Positions 1-8,707 of a stretch of 64,000 nt of DNA are shown one piece after another; positions within the stretch are counted from its first letter, which is position 1; each line of letters opens with the position of its first letter. The stretch lies in assembly GCA_027081115.1 (NCBI GenBank), contig JALWLD010000112.1, positions 62,001 through 126,000 on the forward strand. Reading direction: 5' to 3'. Source of the DNA: Sulfurovum sp. (GTDB lineage: Bacteria; Campylobacterota; Campylobacteria; Campylobacterales; Sulfurovaceae). Under the pieces are notes generated by a model. That model worked only from the letters and a program-made list of their open reading frames with translations, did not search any database and was not told the DNA's origin. The position numbers and the translations under genes are program-made.

Positions 1-627
1 CAACCTATAACCAATCGTTTGATGTTAAGTATTTGGGAAGCAGAACAAGCACTTTATAAAACAGAGAACTTATATATAGAGAGTAGTAAAAAAGTAGACT
101 TTTCAAATGTAAAGACACGTCTGCTCATCAAAATAGGAAAGGCAGCAGTAAAAACCCATTTTGCTCTCTATGCCAAAGCCATTGGTTTACATGATTATGA
201 TATCCCCAATATGGAAAAACTCGCAGCCCTTGCAAAAGAGTATTATACCCTTGACTGTAGCGGTGGAGAGGGACATCTGGAAGTGGCACACCTCATTGAG
301 TCAGTCAAACACAATCTTTCACATTTGGTCATCTCCATTAAACCTTTTGGATGTATGCCCTCTTCTGCAGTTTCAGATGGTGTTCAGTCTTTGGTTACCA
401 ATCGTTACCCTGAAGCAAACTTTTTAAGTATTGAAACTTCTGGAGAAGGCGCAGCAAATTTCTATTCACGGGTACAGATGGCGCTGTTCAAAGCTAAACA
501 ATTGGCAAAAGAGGAATTTGAAAGGATAGAAGTACCGGAATATATACCTGAAAAAGTACATAACTATCTCTACCAGCCGCTAAGTACCAAAGCAGGTACG
601 GCGGCACAACTCATTGAGACTCTATAA
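1..627 (+). CDS. C-terminal part of an acyl-CoA dehydratase activase-like protein (COG3580/COG3581 type), cut by the window start
   Basis: The frame is open from the first base, so the true start lies outside the window; the TTG/ATG codons at 19-24 are probably internal. The visible ~208 residues look like the C-terminal region of the large proteins related to 2-hydroxyacyl-CoA dehydratases and their ASKHA-type activases. The motif KPFGCMPSS, with a Cys that could help hold an iron-sulfur cluster, is followed by a conserved ETSGEG segment and a helical tail. The family's substrate is unknown in most bacteria, so I assign no reaction. The gene ends 5 bp before the end of convergent modC. Confidence is good for the family and low for function. 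Confidence 0.7.
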   Translation, partial: QPITNRLMLSIWEAEQALYKTENLYIESSKKVDFSNVKTRLLIKIGKAAVKTHFALYAKAIGLHDYDIPNMEKLAALAKEYYTLDCSGGEGHLEVAHLIESVKHNLSHLVISIKPFGCMPSSAVSDGVQSLVTNRYPEANFLSIETSGEGAANFYSRVQMALFKAKQLAKEEFERIEVPEYIPEKVHNYLYQPLSTKAGTAAQLIETL

Positions 628-632
628 AATAT

Positions 633-1481
633 TTACACGATCATAGGAGCAAAAGCTTTGGTACTTACTGTAACTTTTTGCCCTATCTTAAGCTTTTCTG
701 CCTCATGTGAAGAGATGACCACTTCTACAAGCTGCTGTCCTATGGAGACAATCGCCACATAGATGACATCTACCTTGCTTATATCAAGAAGTTCACCCTC
801 AAAAGAGAATTTTTGAGACCCCTGTGTTTTAAGAAGAACCTCTTTGGGACTACCATCATTAATGATCTTTCCCTCTTCCAAAACAAGCACACGTGAAGCC
901 AAACGATACATTTCTGAAGGGTCATGACTTACCATAATCGTTGTCGTACCAAACTCTTTATGCAGTTTGAGTATTTCATCCTGTAATTTTGTTCTCATTT
1001 TGGGGTCAAGTGCAGAGAGTGGTTCATCCATCAGTAGTAGTTTTGGTCGATGCATCATCGCACGGCACAGTGAAACACGTTGCTGCTGTCCACCACTTAA
1101 AGCATGAGGTAGTCGATCTCTCATATCCTTTAACTCAGTAAGCTCCAATAGATGCTCTGCCAATTTTGGATCATTTTTTACAAAAAGAAGGTTCTCTATC
1201 ACTGTCATGTTTAAAAAGAGTGCATAGTCTTGAAATACATACCCAATTTTACGTTTTTGTGGAACCAATGATTTTTTACCATCCAACCAGACTTCATTAG
1301 CAACACTAAGCGTACCCTGTGCTGACTCAAGTCCTGCGAGTATACGCAAAAGTGTAGTTTTCCCACTACCACTTACACCGGAAAGTGCTAAAAATTCACC
1401 CTCTCCTATCTCTACGTTAACAGAAAGATCCATCTCTCCTTTTGCACCATGAAGTTTTTTATGTATATCAAGCTTTATCAT
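633..1481 (-). CDS. modC: Molybdate ABC transporter ATP-binding protein
   Basis: Cytoplasmic ATPase that energises molybdate import through ModB. Visible motifs are Walker A GVSGSGKTT (residues 35-43), a Q-loop FQDYALF near 83, signature LSGGQQQR (128-135) and Walker B LLLMDEP (148-154). The last ~60 residues form a Mop/TOBE-like oxyanion-binding domain. The 282-residue length is slightly short for ModC, which often carries two Mop repeats; here the extra repeats may be supplied by the separate Mop protein of the operon. Its ATG overlaps the end of modB by 4 bp (ATGA), so translation is probably coupled. Molybdate would feed molybdopterin enzymes such as periplasmic nitrate reductase, none of which is in this window. 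Confidence 0.92.
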   Translation of the reverse strand: MIKLDIHKKLHGAKGEMDLSVNVEIGEGEFLALSGVSGSGKTTLLRILAGLESAQGTLSVANEVWLDGKKSLVPQKRKIGYVFQDYALFLNMTVIENLLFVKNDPKLAEHLLELTELKDMRDRLPHALSGGQQQRVSLCRAMMHRPKLLLMDEPLSALDPKMRTKLQDEILKLHKEFGTTTIMVSHDPSEMYRLASRVLVLEEGKIINDGSPKEVLLKTQGSQKFSFEGELLDISKVDVIYVAIVSIGQQLVEVVISSHEAEKLKIGQKVTVSTKAFAPMIV

Positions 1482-2173
1482 CTTATACCTATCTTCATTC
1501 TATATTTATGATTGAATATATAGACCGTAAGCAGTACAGTAAAACTAAGTAGTAACATAAATATACTGTAGATATGTGCAGAAGTATAATCCATGATCTC
1601 TACCATTTCATAAATTGCCACAGATGCCACTTTAGTCTCTCCAGGTATACTTCCTCCTACCATCAACACCACACCAAACTCACCGACAGTATGGGCAAAA
1701 GTTACAATAAGGGCTGTCAAAAGTGCAGGTTTCATATTGGGTAGTGCCACTTTCCAAATGGTAACCAATCTGCTTTTCCCAGAGATATAGCTCGCTTCAA
1801 GCATATGCTTATTTAAAGATTCAAACCCACTTTGCAAAGGTTGTACCATAAAAGGAAGAGAGTAGAGACAACTTGCTACAACTAAACCACTAAAAGAGAA
1901 TGCCAATTCAACACCAAAACTCTCTTGTAAAAAAACACCTATAGGTGAATTTTGTGAAAAAGCCCATAGGATGTAAAAACCTAAAACTGAGGGAGGAAGT
2001 ACAATGGGCAGAGCTGTAACCGCTTCAATCATCGGTTTCATTTTTGAACGCGTTTGAGAGAGGTACCAGGAAAGAGGTAGACTGAATATAAAAAGAATAA
2101 CTGTCGTGATCAAAGCCAATTTAAAAGAGATAAGAAATGGAGTAAACTCCATCGCGTTTAACACTTCAATCAT
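1478..2173 (-). CDS. modB: Molybdate ABC transporter permease
   Basis: Inner-membrane permease with about five hydrophobic segments and the cytoplasmic EAA-type loop (EASYISGKSRL, then A-L-P-N-M) that contacts ModC. I take the start at 2173 (MIEVLNAMEF) rather than 2227, because this fits ModB family length (231 residues) and places the start 8 bp inside the end of the upstream Mop gene; the longer frame would run 62 bp into that gene. It is the third gene of modA-mop-modB-modC. Confidence 0.92.
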   Translation of the reverse strand: MIEVLNAMEFTPFLISFKLALITTVILFIFSLPLSWYLSQTRSKMKPMIEAVTALPIVLPPSVLGFYILWAFSQNSPIGVFLQESFGVELAFSFSGLVVASCLYSLPFMVQPLQSGFESLNKHMLEASYISGKSRLVTIWKVALPNMKPALLTALIVTFAHTVGEFGVVLMVGGSIPGETKVASVAIYEMVEIMDYTSAHIYSIFMLLLSFTVLLTVYIFNHKYRMKIGIR

Positions 2174-2585
2174 GAAGCACCTCAAGGATGGAAAGTTCAT
2201 TGGCCTTAATAAGGGCGATGACTTCATCCCCCACGTTCAAAGAGAGTCTCTCCACAGCATTTGTACCCATCATAGATTCAAGTGAAAAACTTCCAATGCG
2301 TAACAATATCACACTTAACAGTTTACCTCTATTAATCCTCTCTATCTCTACTTTAAGCTGATTGGAGTAACTCAACATGGAACATAAATTTTGCACATCT
2401 CTGCTTGGTTTTGCCAACGCAACAGCAGTAGCCTTGCAGGCAAGCTTTACTTTAATTCCAAATTGTATCTCGTCAGCCAATTCCAAACTCACCATTTGTA
2501 GTTTCTGTCCGGCACAATCAAAAGTTACAATATTCAAATCATCTACATTCTCTATTCCTTCTATAGTTGCTATTAAATGGCTCAT
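2166..2585 (-). CDS. Two-domain Mop (molbindin/TOBE) protein
   Basis: A 139-residue protein made of two tandem ~65-residue Mop/TOBE repeats (about 1-67 and 72-138) without the DNA-binding domain of ModE. Small Mop proteins bind molybdate or tungstate in the cytoplasm, so this is probably a storage or delivery protein for the uptake system; that role is inferred. It sits between modA and modB, with a 4-bp overlap to modA and an 8-bp overlap to modB. From memory, Campylobacter jejuni has a similar stand-alone gene in the same position. A fused ModE regulator is excluded because no helix-turn-helix precedes the repeats. Confidence 0.82.
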   Translation of the reverse strand: MSHLIATIEGIENVDDLNIVTFDCAGQKLQMVSLELADEIQFGIKVKLACKATAVALAKPSRDVQNLCSMLSYSNQLKVEIERINRGKLLSVILLRIGSFSLESMMGTNAVERLSLNVGDEVIALIKANELSILEVLHD

Positions 2586-3328
2586 GGTATGTTATATCCA
2601 AACTTTTTCAAGATCGTTTTAGCCTCTTTGCCTAACATGAAGTCATAAAAAGCTTTCACTTCAGAATTGGATTGACCTTTTTTAAGTATGACCATTCCCT
2701 GTGCAATAGGTGTATAAAGTTTAGCATCTACCTCTTCCCAGTTTTTACCCTCTTTGTATTGTTGCATCTGTTTACTATAGAGTGATGACTTGGCGATAAA
2801 TCCAAGATCAGCAGCAGTCACCGCATAAGAAACAGTTTGAGAGATAGACTCGCCAAAAATAAATTTATCTTTTACTTTCTCATAAAGCCCTGCATTTTCC
2901 AAAGTCTCTTTTGTAGCTATACCATAAGGTGCGGTCTTAGGGTTAGCCACTGCTATTTTTTTAATACTTTCCTCAGTCACTATCCCAATCCCCTGTGAAA
3001 GATCATAAGGTTTAACAGAAAAATATGCCAAAGTACCTTCCGCATAAATCACAGGTTTATTCACCGCAATTTCTTGCTTATACAATGCTTCAGGATAAGT
3101 CATATTTGCTGACATAAAGAGTTGATAGGGAGCACCATTTTTGATCTGTGCGGTTAACTTCCCGGAGCTCCCAAGTATAACCTGTATTTTTGTCTCGGGG
3201 TGTGCTTTGGAAAAAGTCTGTTTGAGATCTTCAATGGCATAACTTACATTGGCCGCAACAGCCACACGTATAGTACCTGCCAATGCATGTGTGGTTAACA
3301 ATAAAATTAAAAATATTGTAAATCTCAT
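2582..3328 (-). CDS. modA: Periplasmic molybdate-binding protein
   Basis: Solute-binding protein that captures molybdate in the periplasm and delivers it to ModBC. From the chosen start it has a Sec signal peptide (MRFTIFLILLLTTHALAG) followed by the typical ModA opening T-I-R-V-A-V-A-A-N-V-S and, further on, GSSGKL and LFMSAN. The open frame extends upstream to 3400, but the ATG at 3328 has AGGAGT just before it and begins exactly at the signal peptide, so it is preferred. It is the first gene of the mod operon and is transcribed away from ssrA; the shared upstream region is about 120 bp. Confidence 0.93.
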   Translation of the reverse strand: MRFTIFLILLLTTHALAGTIRVAVAANVSYAIEDLKQTFSKAHPETKIQVILGSSGKLTAQIKNGAPYQLFMSANMTYPEALYKQEIAVNKPVIYAEGTLAYFSVKPYDLSQGIGIVTEESIKKIAVANPKTAPYGIATKETLENAGLYEKVKDKFIFGESISQTVSYAVTAADLGFIAKSSLYSKQMQQYKEGKNWEEVDAKLYTPIAQGMVILKKGQSNSEVKAFYDFMLGKEAKTILKKFGYNIP

Positions 3329-3383
3329 CCACACTCCTAGAATGATAATTATATAACAATATTCTATGAAATCTCTTACAGTA

Positions 3384-3412
3384 TTGACAAAAATGACCAA
3401 AAGTGTTAAAAT
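3384..3412 (+). promoter_or_regulatory. Sigma-70 promoter of ssrA
   Basis: TTGACA at 3384-3389 and TAAAAT at 3407-3412 are separated by exactly 17 bp, close to the ideal sigma-70 arrangement. Initiation is expected near 3419, about 30 nt before the mature tmRNA 5' end, which fits a precursor trimmed at its 5' end. Confidence 0.75.
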
Positions 3413-3451
3413 CCGCCACCTTCCAATTAGTTAACTTTATTAATTGTAATC

Positions 3452-3826
3452 GGGGGTGACTTGGTTTCGACTGGAGTAGTCGGGGCTATGTGCATGTCGG
3501 ACTGAGCAATTCCGTTACGCGGCTCACACGCATTTAAACGCAAACAATACAGATTACCGTCCAGCTTACGCAGTAGCGTAAGTCATTAACCCCGCTCACG
3601 CGGAGGACTGCCCTGCCGAGGAGTGTCATCTTAATCGGATTTTTGGGTATCACATCTGATGACTATGCTTCGGGGAAGCCATGCCCCGTTGTGAGAATTC
3701 TGGCTGGTCTGGCAAAGTTTTGGGTGTCGTACAAAACCAGATGAGATTTAACAACACCGACTAAGCATGTAGAGTCATAGTCCTAGCTACTTTAGGACAG
3801 GGGTTCAATTCCCCTCACCTCCACCA
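3452..3826 (+). ncRNA. ssrA: Transfer-messenger RNA (tmRNA)
   Basis: One-piece tmRNA that rescues stalled ribosomes by trans-translation with SmpB. The tRNA-like ends are clear: 5' GGGGGTG pairs with CACCTCC (3816-3822) followed by A and encoded CCA, and a T-arm GGGTTCAATTCCC precedes it. The reading frame resumes at GCA 3540 and ends at TAA 3579-3581, giving the tag ANNTDYRPAYAVA, of the ANN...PAYA style of Campylobacterota. The tag ends in hydrophobic residues as expected of a protease signal. The 3' end lies 8 bp from the end of convergent alr. Confidence 0.97.
3540..3581 (+). other. tmRNA proteolysis-tag reading frame
   Basis: Resume codon GCA at 3540 and 13 codons, A-N-N-T-D-Y-R-P-A-Y-A-V-A, then TAA. 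The peptide is added to truncated proteins during trans-translation and directs them to degradation. Confidence 0.92.
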
Positions 3827-3834
3827 AAACAACT

Positions 3835-4839
3835 TTAAACAATACGCCGTTTAATATCTTTACTCAACCCTGTTGTCATTTCATAAGAGATTGTACTAAA
3901 ATATTCTGCTGCTTTTTGTGCATCGTCCATAATCACAACTTCCTCTTTCTCGCTCTCCAACATAATAAAATCCATCGAAACTCTTCCTAGTAGAGGTAAG
4001 CCTTCAGGTATTACATACGCGTTACTGTTAACTGTTCTTGTCCAACCATTGCCATAGCCAAGATCATACGTAGAGACTGTCATCTCTTTGTTAGCTGTAA
4101 AATCTCCGGCATATCCTACTCTTTGTGATTCTTTGAGTATTCGTGTTGATGTTTTTTTAGCATAGAGGGTTAAAACCGGCTTCAAAGATATTGCATCATA
4201 AATGGCAGGAAGTTCGTTATAACCATAAATAGCTATACCTACTCTGACGAGGTCTTCATCGAATGATTGTGTACGAAATATAGCTGCAGAGTTATGAGAA
4301 TGGAATCTCACATTTTTAAACCCTCTATTTCTAACTTTCTCTTTAACCCTTTCAAAATTCTTTTTCTGCCAAAACAGTTCGGAGCTTAAAAGGTCTGCGG
4401 AACGAAAGTGGGTCATAACACCAACTAAAGTTAAATGCTTTTTCTCTATTTCAGCCAATGCTTCATCAAGTTCATCCATAGCAATACCATTTCGATGCAT
4501 ACCGGTATCTACTTTCAACTCTACACGTGCACCCTCTTGTGCTGATGTTATATCAGTCAAACTATTCACAGTAAAAGAGCATACCTCATCTGCTATGATC
4601 TCATCTTTTAAAATCAAAACTGTTTTAAAAAGATATCTGATCTGTTTTGCTTCCTCAAAATCTTTGACTACTGCATGCTTAATGCCATATTCATGTGCAA
4701 GACCTGCCATAAGTTCTAAGCCATGACCATAAGCATTGTCTTTTAAAACCACTGCTATTTTATCTACAGAGCCGGTCTTTAGTGCAATTTGGTTAAGATT
4801 GTAAAAGAAATTTTCTTTATTAAGTGTAATAGTTGCCAT
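3835..4839 (-). CDS. alr: Alanine racemase
   Basis: PLP enzyme that interconverts L- and D-alanine for peptidoglycan. The PLP lysine lies in [10 protein letters not shown] (K33), the second catalytic base is the Tyr of RVGYAGDF (Y243), and GRVSMDF marks the C-terminal domain. I use the start at 4839 ([11 protein letters not shown]) instead of the five-residue longer frame, because family proteins begin with this strand. At 334 residues it is slightly shorter than typical Alr (~360). It converges on ssrA with only 8 bp between them, so the two transcripts may share or lack a dedicated terminator; I see no clear hairpin there. Confidence 0.93.
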   Translation of the reverse strand: MATITLNKENFFYNLNQIALKTGSVDKIAVVLKDNAYGHGLELMAGLAHEYGIKHAVVKDFEEAKQIRYLFKTVLILKDEIIADEVCSFTVNSLTDITSAQEGARVELKVDTGMHRNGIAMDELDEALAEIEKKHLTLVGVMTHFRSADLLSSELFWQKKNFERVKEKVRNRGFKNVRFHSHNSAAIFRTQSFDEDLVRVGIAIYGYNELPAIYDAISLKPVLTLYAKKTSTRILKESQRVGYAGDFTANKEMTVSTYDLGYGNGWTRTVNSNAYVIPEGLPLLGRVSMDFIMLESEKEEVVIMDDAQKAAEYFSTISYEMTTGLSKDIKRRIV

Positions 4840-4878
4840 ACGATGATTATACAAATATAAAGACTAAAAAGGGTTTAA

Positions 4879-5016
4879 ATGGATTGGCTTACACTATTGG
4901 AAGGTATCGGTATGCTCATTACTTTTATATTTATTGGGTTACTGATCAAAGAGTTTAAAAAAAGTTTTAAAGAGAGTAATGAAGGCAAAGGAAGCAGAAG
5001 GTGTGAGCTTGAATAA
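4879..5016 (+). CDS. Small single-pass membrane protein (45 aa)
   Basis: A short frame starting at ATG 4879 encodes 45 residues: MDWLTLLEGIGM, then a hydrophobic segment of about 15 residues, then a charged tail KEFKKSFKESNEGKGSRR. It has no recognised family. The upstream AAAAAGGG is a plausible ribosome-binding site. It lies divergent from alr and overlaps the start of the agmatine deiminase gene by 38 bp if that gene begins at 4979, so the two would be translationally coupled. It could be chance, but the composition (one clean transmembrane helix with a positive cytoplasmic tail) looks like a real small membrane protein. Confidence 0.5.
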   Translation: MDWLTLLEGIGMLITFIFIGLLIKEFKKSFKESNEGKGSRRCELE

Positions 5017-6016
5017 AAGACGTTTACCTGCAGAATGGGAAAGACAGCAACTTGTACTTATGTCTTTTCCTCATGAAGATACAGACTGGGCAAACAATGA
5101 CTTGCAAGCTTCTCTTTCTCCTTTTATTCGCATTGCCCAAGCCATAGCCTATGGAGAAGCTGTTTATATCATTTGTAAAGATAAAAATAAAATAAGCTCC
5201 ATGTTTTGCTCTACACGGAATTTGACCTTTGTAGAGATCCCTACCAATGATACCTGGATTCGAGACTATGGCTACATCAGTATTAAAGAGTATGGAGACA
5301 AAAGACTCCTTGACTTTACATTTGACGGATGGGGCAAAAAATTTGAAGCTTCACTTGACAATAGTGTCAACAGAACTTTACATAAAAAAGGATACATGGG
5401 GATTACACCTTTAGAATCTATAGACTTTGTACTTGAAGGTGGTTCTATAGAGAGTGATGGCGAAGGTACCATACTGACTACATCAGCCTGTCTTTGCAAT
5501 CCTAACCGAAATGGTGGACTTTCAAAAGAAGATATAGAAAAACAACTCAAAACCTCACTTGGTGCAAAAAGATTTTTATGGTTAGACAATGGGTATCTAG
5601 CAGGAGATGATACAGATTCTCATGTTGATACTCTGGCACGTTTTGTCAATAGAGAGACAATTGTTTATCTCAAATGTAATGACAAAGAAGATGAACACTA
5701 TGAAGCACTTCAAAAAATGGAAAAAGAGCTACAATCTTTCAAAACAGTAGAGGGGAAACCTTACAGCCTAATACCACTTCCTATGTGTGAAGCAAAATAC
5801 AATAAATCCGGAAAAAGACTACCTGCAACCTATGCCAACTTTCTTATTACCAATGATGCACTCATCTACCCAACTTATGAGGATGTGAACGATAAAAAGG
5901 TGAGAGAACTCTTTAAAGACCTGTTTCCCACAAAAGAAATCATCCCTGTAAATTGTTTAAAGCTCATAGAAGAGGGAGGAAGCCTTCACTGTTCAACCAT
6001 GCAGGTTGCCTACTGA
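4979..6016 (+). CDS. aguA: Agmatine deiminase (peptidyl-arginine deiminase family)
   Basis: Hydrolyses agmatine to N-carbamoylputrescine and ammonia in putrescine synthesis. The guanidine-modifying fold is shown by NDTWIRDYG (90-98), EGGSIESDG (153-161), GDDTDSHVDTLARF (209-222, with the catalytic His) and GGSLHCSTMQ with the nucleophile Cys at 338. The length of 345 fits the family. The start is uncertain: ATG 4979 overlaps the small upstream frame, while an in-frame TTG at 5009 after AGAAGG would give a product 10 residues shorter and closer to family N-termini. The partner amidase AguB is encoded about 630 bp downstream, with an unrelated lipoprotein gene on the opposite strand between them. 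Confidence 0.9.
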   Translation: MKAKEAEGVSLNKRRLPAEWERQQLVLMSFPHEDTDWANNDLQASLSPFIRIAQAIAYGEAVYIICKDKNKISSMFCSTRNLTFVEIPTNDTWIRDYGYISIKEYGDKRLLDFTFDGWGKKFEASLDNSVNRTLHKKGYMGITPLESIDFVLEGGSIESDGEGTILTTSACLCNPNRNGGLSKEDIEKQLKTSLGAKRFLWLDNGYLAGDDTDSHVDTLARFVNRETIVYLKCNDKEDEHYEALQKMEKELQSFKTVEGKPYSLIPLPMCEAKYNKSGKRLPATYANFLITNDALIYPTYEDVNDKKVRELFKDLFPTKEIIPVNCLKLIEEGGSLHCSTMQVAY

Positions 6017-6594
6017 CGTGTACCAAAATTTTGGGTCCAATAACTCACACCATTTAAGGATTTTACTTCAGCCATCCCAAACTCTGTAAATTTTGGATTC
6101 ATAATATTTTTACAGTGACCACTTGAAGCCATCCACTGTTGCATGACTTCATCTATACTCTTTGCTCCATAAGCAATATTTTCTGCGAGTCCTCTGTGAG
6201 CAATGTACCCATTTTGCTTACTGCGTTCTACAAAATTACTTCCACAACCCAAACCTTGTTCTATACAAGTACGGTCACTTTGTTGACCTGAACCTTTATG
6301 GGAAAAATACCTTGTATACGCCATATCTTGACTATGCTCATAAGCAGCTTGATAAAGTGGTTCGCTCCAGCGTAGTGGTTTTGCAGCCTCATATACTTTT
6401 CTTCCACATATCCTACGTGTTGCCCGCATATAATTTACCACATCTAAAGCATACTGTTTTTGCGTACTTAATACCAAAGATGGAAATACAACAGGAGAAG
6501 AAACATGATTGACTGAATGGGGTATCACTTCTTGTCGGCCACAAGCTCCCAATACCATAGCAACAAAAAACCAAATACATATTCTTCTACGCAT
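6010..6594 (-). CDS. CAP (SCP/PR-1) domain lipoprotein
   Basis: The N-terminus MRRRICIWFFVAMVLGAC ends in a lipobox (LGAC, Cys18), so the protein should be lipid-anchored. The rest is a CAP domain: YEHSQDMA, a YFSHKGSG segment, GLAENIAYG and SSGHCKNIMNP, ending in YWTQNFG. Bacterial CAP proteins are secreted or envelope-associated, mostly without a known biochemical role. The paired Cys at 114 and 119 may form a disulfide. The 3' end overlaps convergent aguA by 7 bp, and the gene is divergent from aguB. I assign no specific function. Confidence 0.85.
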   Translation of the reverse strand: MRRRICIWFFVAMVLGACGRQEVIPHSVNHVSSPVVFPSLVLSTQKQYALDVVNYMRATRRICGRKVYEAAKPLRWSEPLYQAAYEHSQDMAYTRYFSHKGSGQQSDRTCIEQGLGCGSNFVERSKQNGYIAHRGLAENIAYGAKSIDEVMQQWMASSGHCKNIMNPKFTEFGMAEVKSLNGVSYWTQNFGTRQ

Positions 6595-6643
6595 AACAGA
6601 CCTCTTTTTTAAGATTATAATATATTATGCTAAAATCATACAC

Positions 6644-7519
6644 ATGAAAACAGCATTAATTCAACAAAAATATTATGGAAGTAAAGAAACTACTATTCAA
6701 GAAACTGTGAGTAAAATAAACGAAGCTGCCCAACATGGTGCCAAACTCATTGTCCTGCAAGAGCTTCATCAAAATGAATATTTTTGTCAAAGTGAAGATA
6801 CACAATTTTTCGACTATGCCAGTGATTTCAATGAAGATGTCTTATTTTGGGCTGAGGTAGCAAAAAAAAATCATGTTGTCCTGGTTACTTCACTCTTTGA
6901 AAAGCGTACTGCAGGCTTATACCACAACACTGCAGTAGTATTTGAAAAAGATGGTTCTATTGCAGGAAAATACCGTAAAATGCATATTCCTGATGATCCG
7001 GGCTTTTATGAAAAATTTTATTTTACGCCAGGGGACCTGGGGTTTGAACCTATCCAAACTTCAGTAGGAAAACTGGGAGTACTCATTTGTTGGGACCAAT
7101 GGTATCCTGAAGCAGCCCGTATCATGACACTTAAAGGGGCAGAGATACTTATCTATCCTACTGCCATAGGATGGTTTGATACAGACAGTAGTGAAGAAAA
7201 AGAGAGACAACTTGAAAGCTGGGTAACCATACAACGTTCCCATGCCATTGCCAATGCTATTCCTGTTATCAGCTGTAACCGTGTTGGCTTTGAAGCAGAC
7301 AGTTCCGGCATTATGGCAGGGACTCGTTTCTGGGGTAACTCCTTTATATGCGGTGCTCAAGGAGAGATGCTTACTCAAGCAGATAGTAAAAATGAATCTA
7401 TCCTTTATGCAGAGATTGTCCATAAGCGTACCAAAGAGGTAAGAGATATCTGGCCTTTTTTAAGAGACAGACGTATTGAAAATTACAACTGCCTCTTAAA
7501 GCGTTATTGTGATTCCTAG
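6644..7519 (+). CDS. aguB: N-carbamoylputrescine amidase
   Basis: Nitrilase-superfamily enzyme that converts N-carbamoylputrescine to putrescine, the step after AguA. The Glu-Lys-Cys triad is visible: LQELHQNEYFC (E40), KYRKMHIPD (K112) and VLICWDQWYPEAARI (C149). The open frame runs back to 6509, but the ATG at 6644 opens directly with the family sequence MKTALIQQKYYG and gives a normal length (291 aa). A TAAAAT element lies at 6631-6636, close to the start, so the 5' leader may be very short. With AguA this completes the two-step agmatine-to-putrescine route; arginine decarboxylase is not in the window. Confidence 0.92.
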   Translation: MKTALIQQKYYGSKETTIQETVSKINEAAQHGAKLIVLQELHQNEYFCQSEDTQFFDYASDFNEDVLFWAEVAKKNHVVLVTSLFEKRTAGLYHNTAVVFEKDGSIAGKYRKMHIPDDPGFYEKFYFTPGDLGFEPIQTSVGKLGVLICWDQWYPEAARIMTLKGAEILIYPTAIGWFDTDSSEEKERQLESWVTIQRSHAIANAIPVISCNRVGFEADSSGIMAGTRFWGNSFICGAQGEMLTQADSKNESILYAEIVHKRTKEVRDIWPFLRDRRIENYNCLLKRYCDS

Positions 7520-7570
7520 TATCATTTTGTTACGTTTTACAAAGCAACATTATAAAATACTTTACAATTC

Positions 7571-7600
7571 ATGACCTCAATCTTTACTCTACGATATAAT
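7571..7600 (+). promoter_or_regulatory. Probable sigma-70 promoter of the globin gene
   Basis: TATAAT at 7595-7600 is preceded by ATGACC at 7571-7576 (18 bp spacing, four of six bases of TTGACA). The ATG of the globin gene follows 30 bp later, with AAGGG before it. I see no CRP/FNR-type palindrome here. Confidence 0.5.
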
Positions 7601-7630
7601 CACACCATATATTTAAGATAAGGGTACATC

Positions 7631-8125
7631 ATGTCAATGGAAATTACAGAGGTCAAAAAGGGTGAAGCAGTTCACTTTCAAAACCCTGCAAAAGAGTTTT
7701 ATAAAGCAGTAGGTGAAGAAGAAGGGATGAGAACACTCATGTACAACTTCTATGACAAAATCTATGAGAGTGATATTGCAAACTTCTTTCCACAGGATGA
7801 AGAGGAATTTGAAGCTATCAAAGTCAAAAATACCAAATTTTTCATCCAGATATGCGGTGGTCCAAAAGTGTATGAAGACGAAGCACAGGGAATGGAACTC
7901 AATGAATACATGATCCGTATTCATGATGACTTTTCCATTACTGAAAAATCACGTATTGAGTGGCTGGGAACTATGAGAGAAGCTTTGCAGGAACTTGAAG
8001 ATGTAAATGAAAAACTCATAGAAGATTTCTGGTCATACCTTGATAATTTCTCTAAACTAACTGTCAACTCTTTCTCAGATGGAAGTACCTATTACGCAGC
8101 CTACACCCAAGCCAAAGAAGACTAA
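7631..8125 (+). CDS. Truncated hemoglobin, group II-like
   Basis: Small heme protein of the 2-on-2 globin family, proposed to bind O2 or NO. The core from residue 22 contains FYDKIYESDIANFFP (the B/C/E region), a Gly pair at 76-77, and RIHDDFSITEKSRIEWLGTM, where H98 is the proximal heme ligand and W111 matches the conserved Trp of group II proteins. The C-terminal ~30 residues extend beyond the usual ~130-residue domain. It stands alone, with its own promoter, and ends 10 bp from the convergent NUDIX gene. Function in this organism (oxygen handling or nitrosative-stress defence) cannot be settled from sequence. Confidence 0.85.
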   Translation: MSMEITEVKKGEAVHFQNPAKEFYKAVGEEEGMRTLMYNFYDKIYESDIANFFPQDEEEFEAIKVKNTKFFIQICGGPKVYEDEAQGMELNEYMIRIHDDFSITEKSRIEWLGTMREALQELEDVNEKLIEDFWSYLDNFSKLTVNSFSDGSTYYAAYTQAKED

Positions 8126-8135
8126 GAGATTACCC

Positions 8136-8705
8136 TTAATTGCTGAGTTTATCAAAGTACCACATAAAAGAAAACATCAATCCTGGTGTTTTCACAATGC
8201 TCTCATCGTAGATAAAGGCTTTGGCTTCCTTCAACGGAAGTGTTATAACCTCTATCAATTCACCATCAACACCTCCACCTTCAGAAATTTTCATTCCTTC
8301 ATTTACTTCAACATAATAGAGTGTCTGTCTACTCCCTGCAAAACCGACTGAAGTATAAAAAGAGCTGATTTTTTCTATACTCTCTAGAGGTACAGCATAT
8401 CCACACTCCTCTTCTATCTCTTCTTGTGCAATCTGTGCCAAACTCATCTGTTTATCTACAATTCCTGCACAAAGTTCTATGCTCATCCCTACCTTATTGT
8501 TTACATATACAGCCGGCCTGAACTGTTTAACCAAAATAAAACTCTTCTTGTCTATATGGTAAATAAGTATGGCAACAGAGTCATGTGCCTGAACGATCTC
8601 CCAACTCTTAGCTATACCATTTTGTTCATAACTGGCTAAAGAGGTACTAATGAACTTAGGGTCTGTCAATGCATTTAATTTAAATTTTTCAATACGGTTT
8701 TGCAT
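8136..8705 (-). CDS. NUDIX hydrolase, ADP-ribose/UDP-sugar pyrophosphatase-like
   Basis: The NUDIX region (residues 81-103) runs GIVDKQ-M-SLAQIAQ-EEIEEECGY. The metal-binding EExxEE core is intact, but the first Glu of the textbook motif is Met and the Arg is Glu, as is seen in some nucleoside-diphosphate-sugar hydrolases. An ELCAG strand before the box and a VDGELIEV segment after it fit the ADP-ribose/UDP-glucose pyrophosphatase group. Length is 189 residues. The gene ends 10 bp from the globin gene and lies just downstream of the M23 peptidase gene (2-bp gap). The substrate is not determined. Confidence 0.82.
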   Translation of the reverse strand: MQNRIEKFKLNALTDPKFISTSLASYEQNGIAKSWEIVQAHDSVAILIYHIDKKSFILVKQFRPAVYVNNKVGMSIELCAGIVDKQMSLAQIAQEEIEEECGYAVPLESIEKISSFYTSVGFAGSRQTLYYVEVNEGMKISEGGGVDGELIEVITLPLKEAKAFIYDESIVKTPGLMFSFMWYFDKLSN

Positions 8706-8707
8706 TT

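Noticed and set aside
1478-2227. Longer modB start at 2227
   Set aside because: It would add 18 non-family residues and overlap the Mop gene by 62 bp; the ATG at 2173 fits family length and operon spacing.
8136-8705. Degenerate NUDIX box as evidence of an inactive enzyme
   Set aside because: The metal-binding Glu cluster is intact, and the Met/Glu substitutions are known in active nucleotide-sugar hydrolases, so inactivity is not supported.
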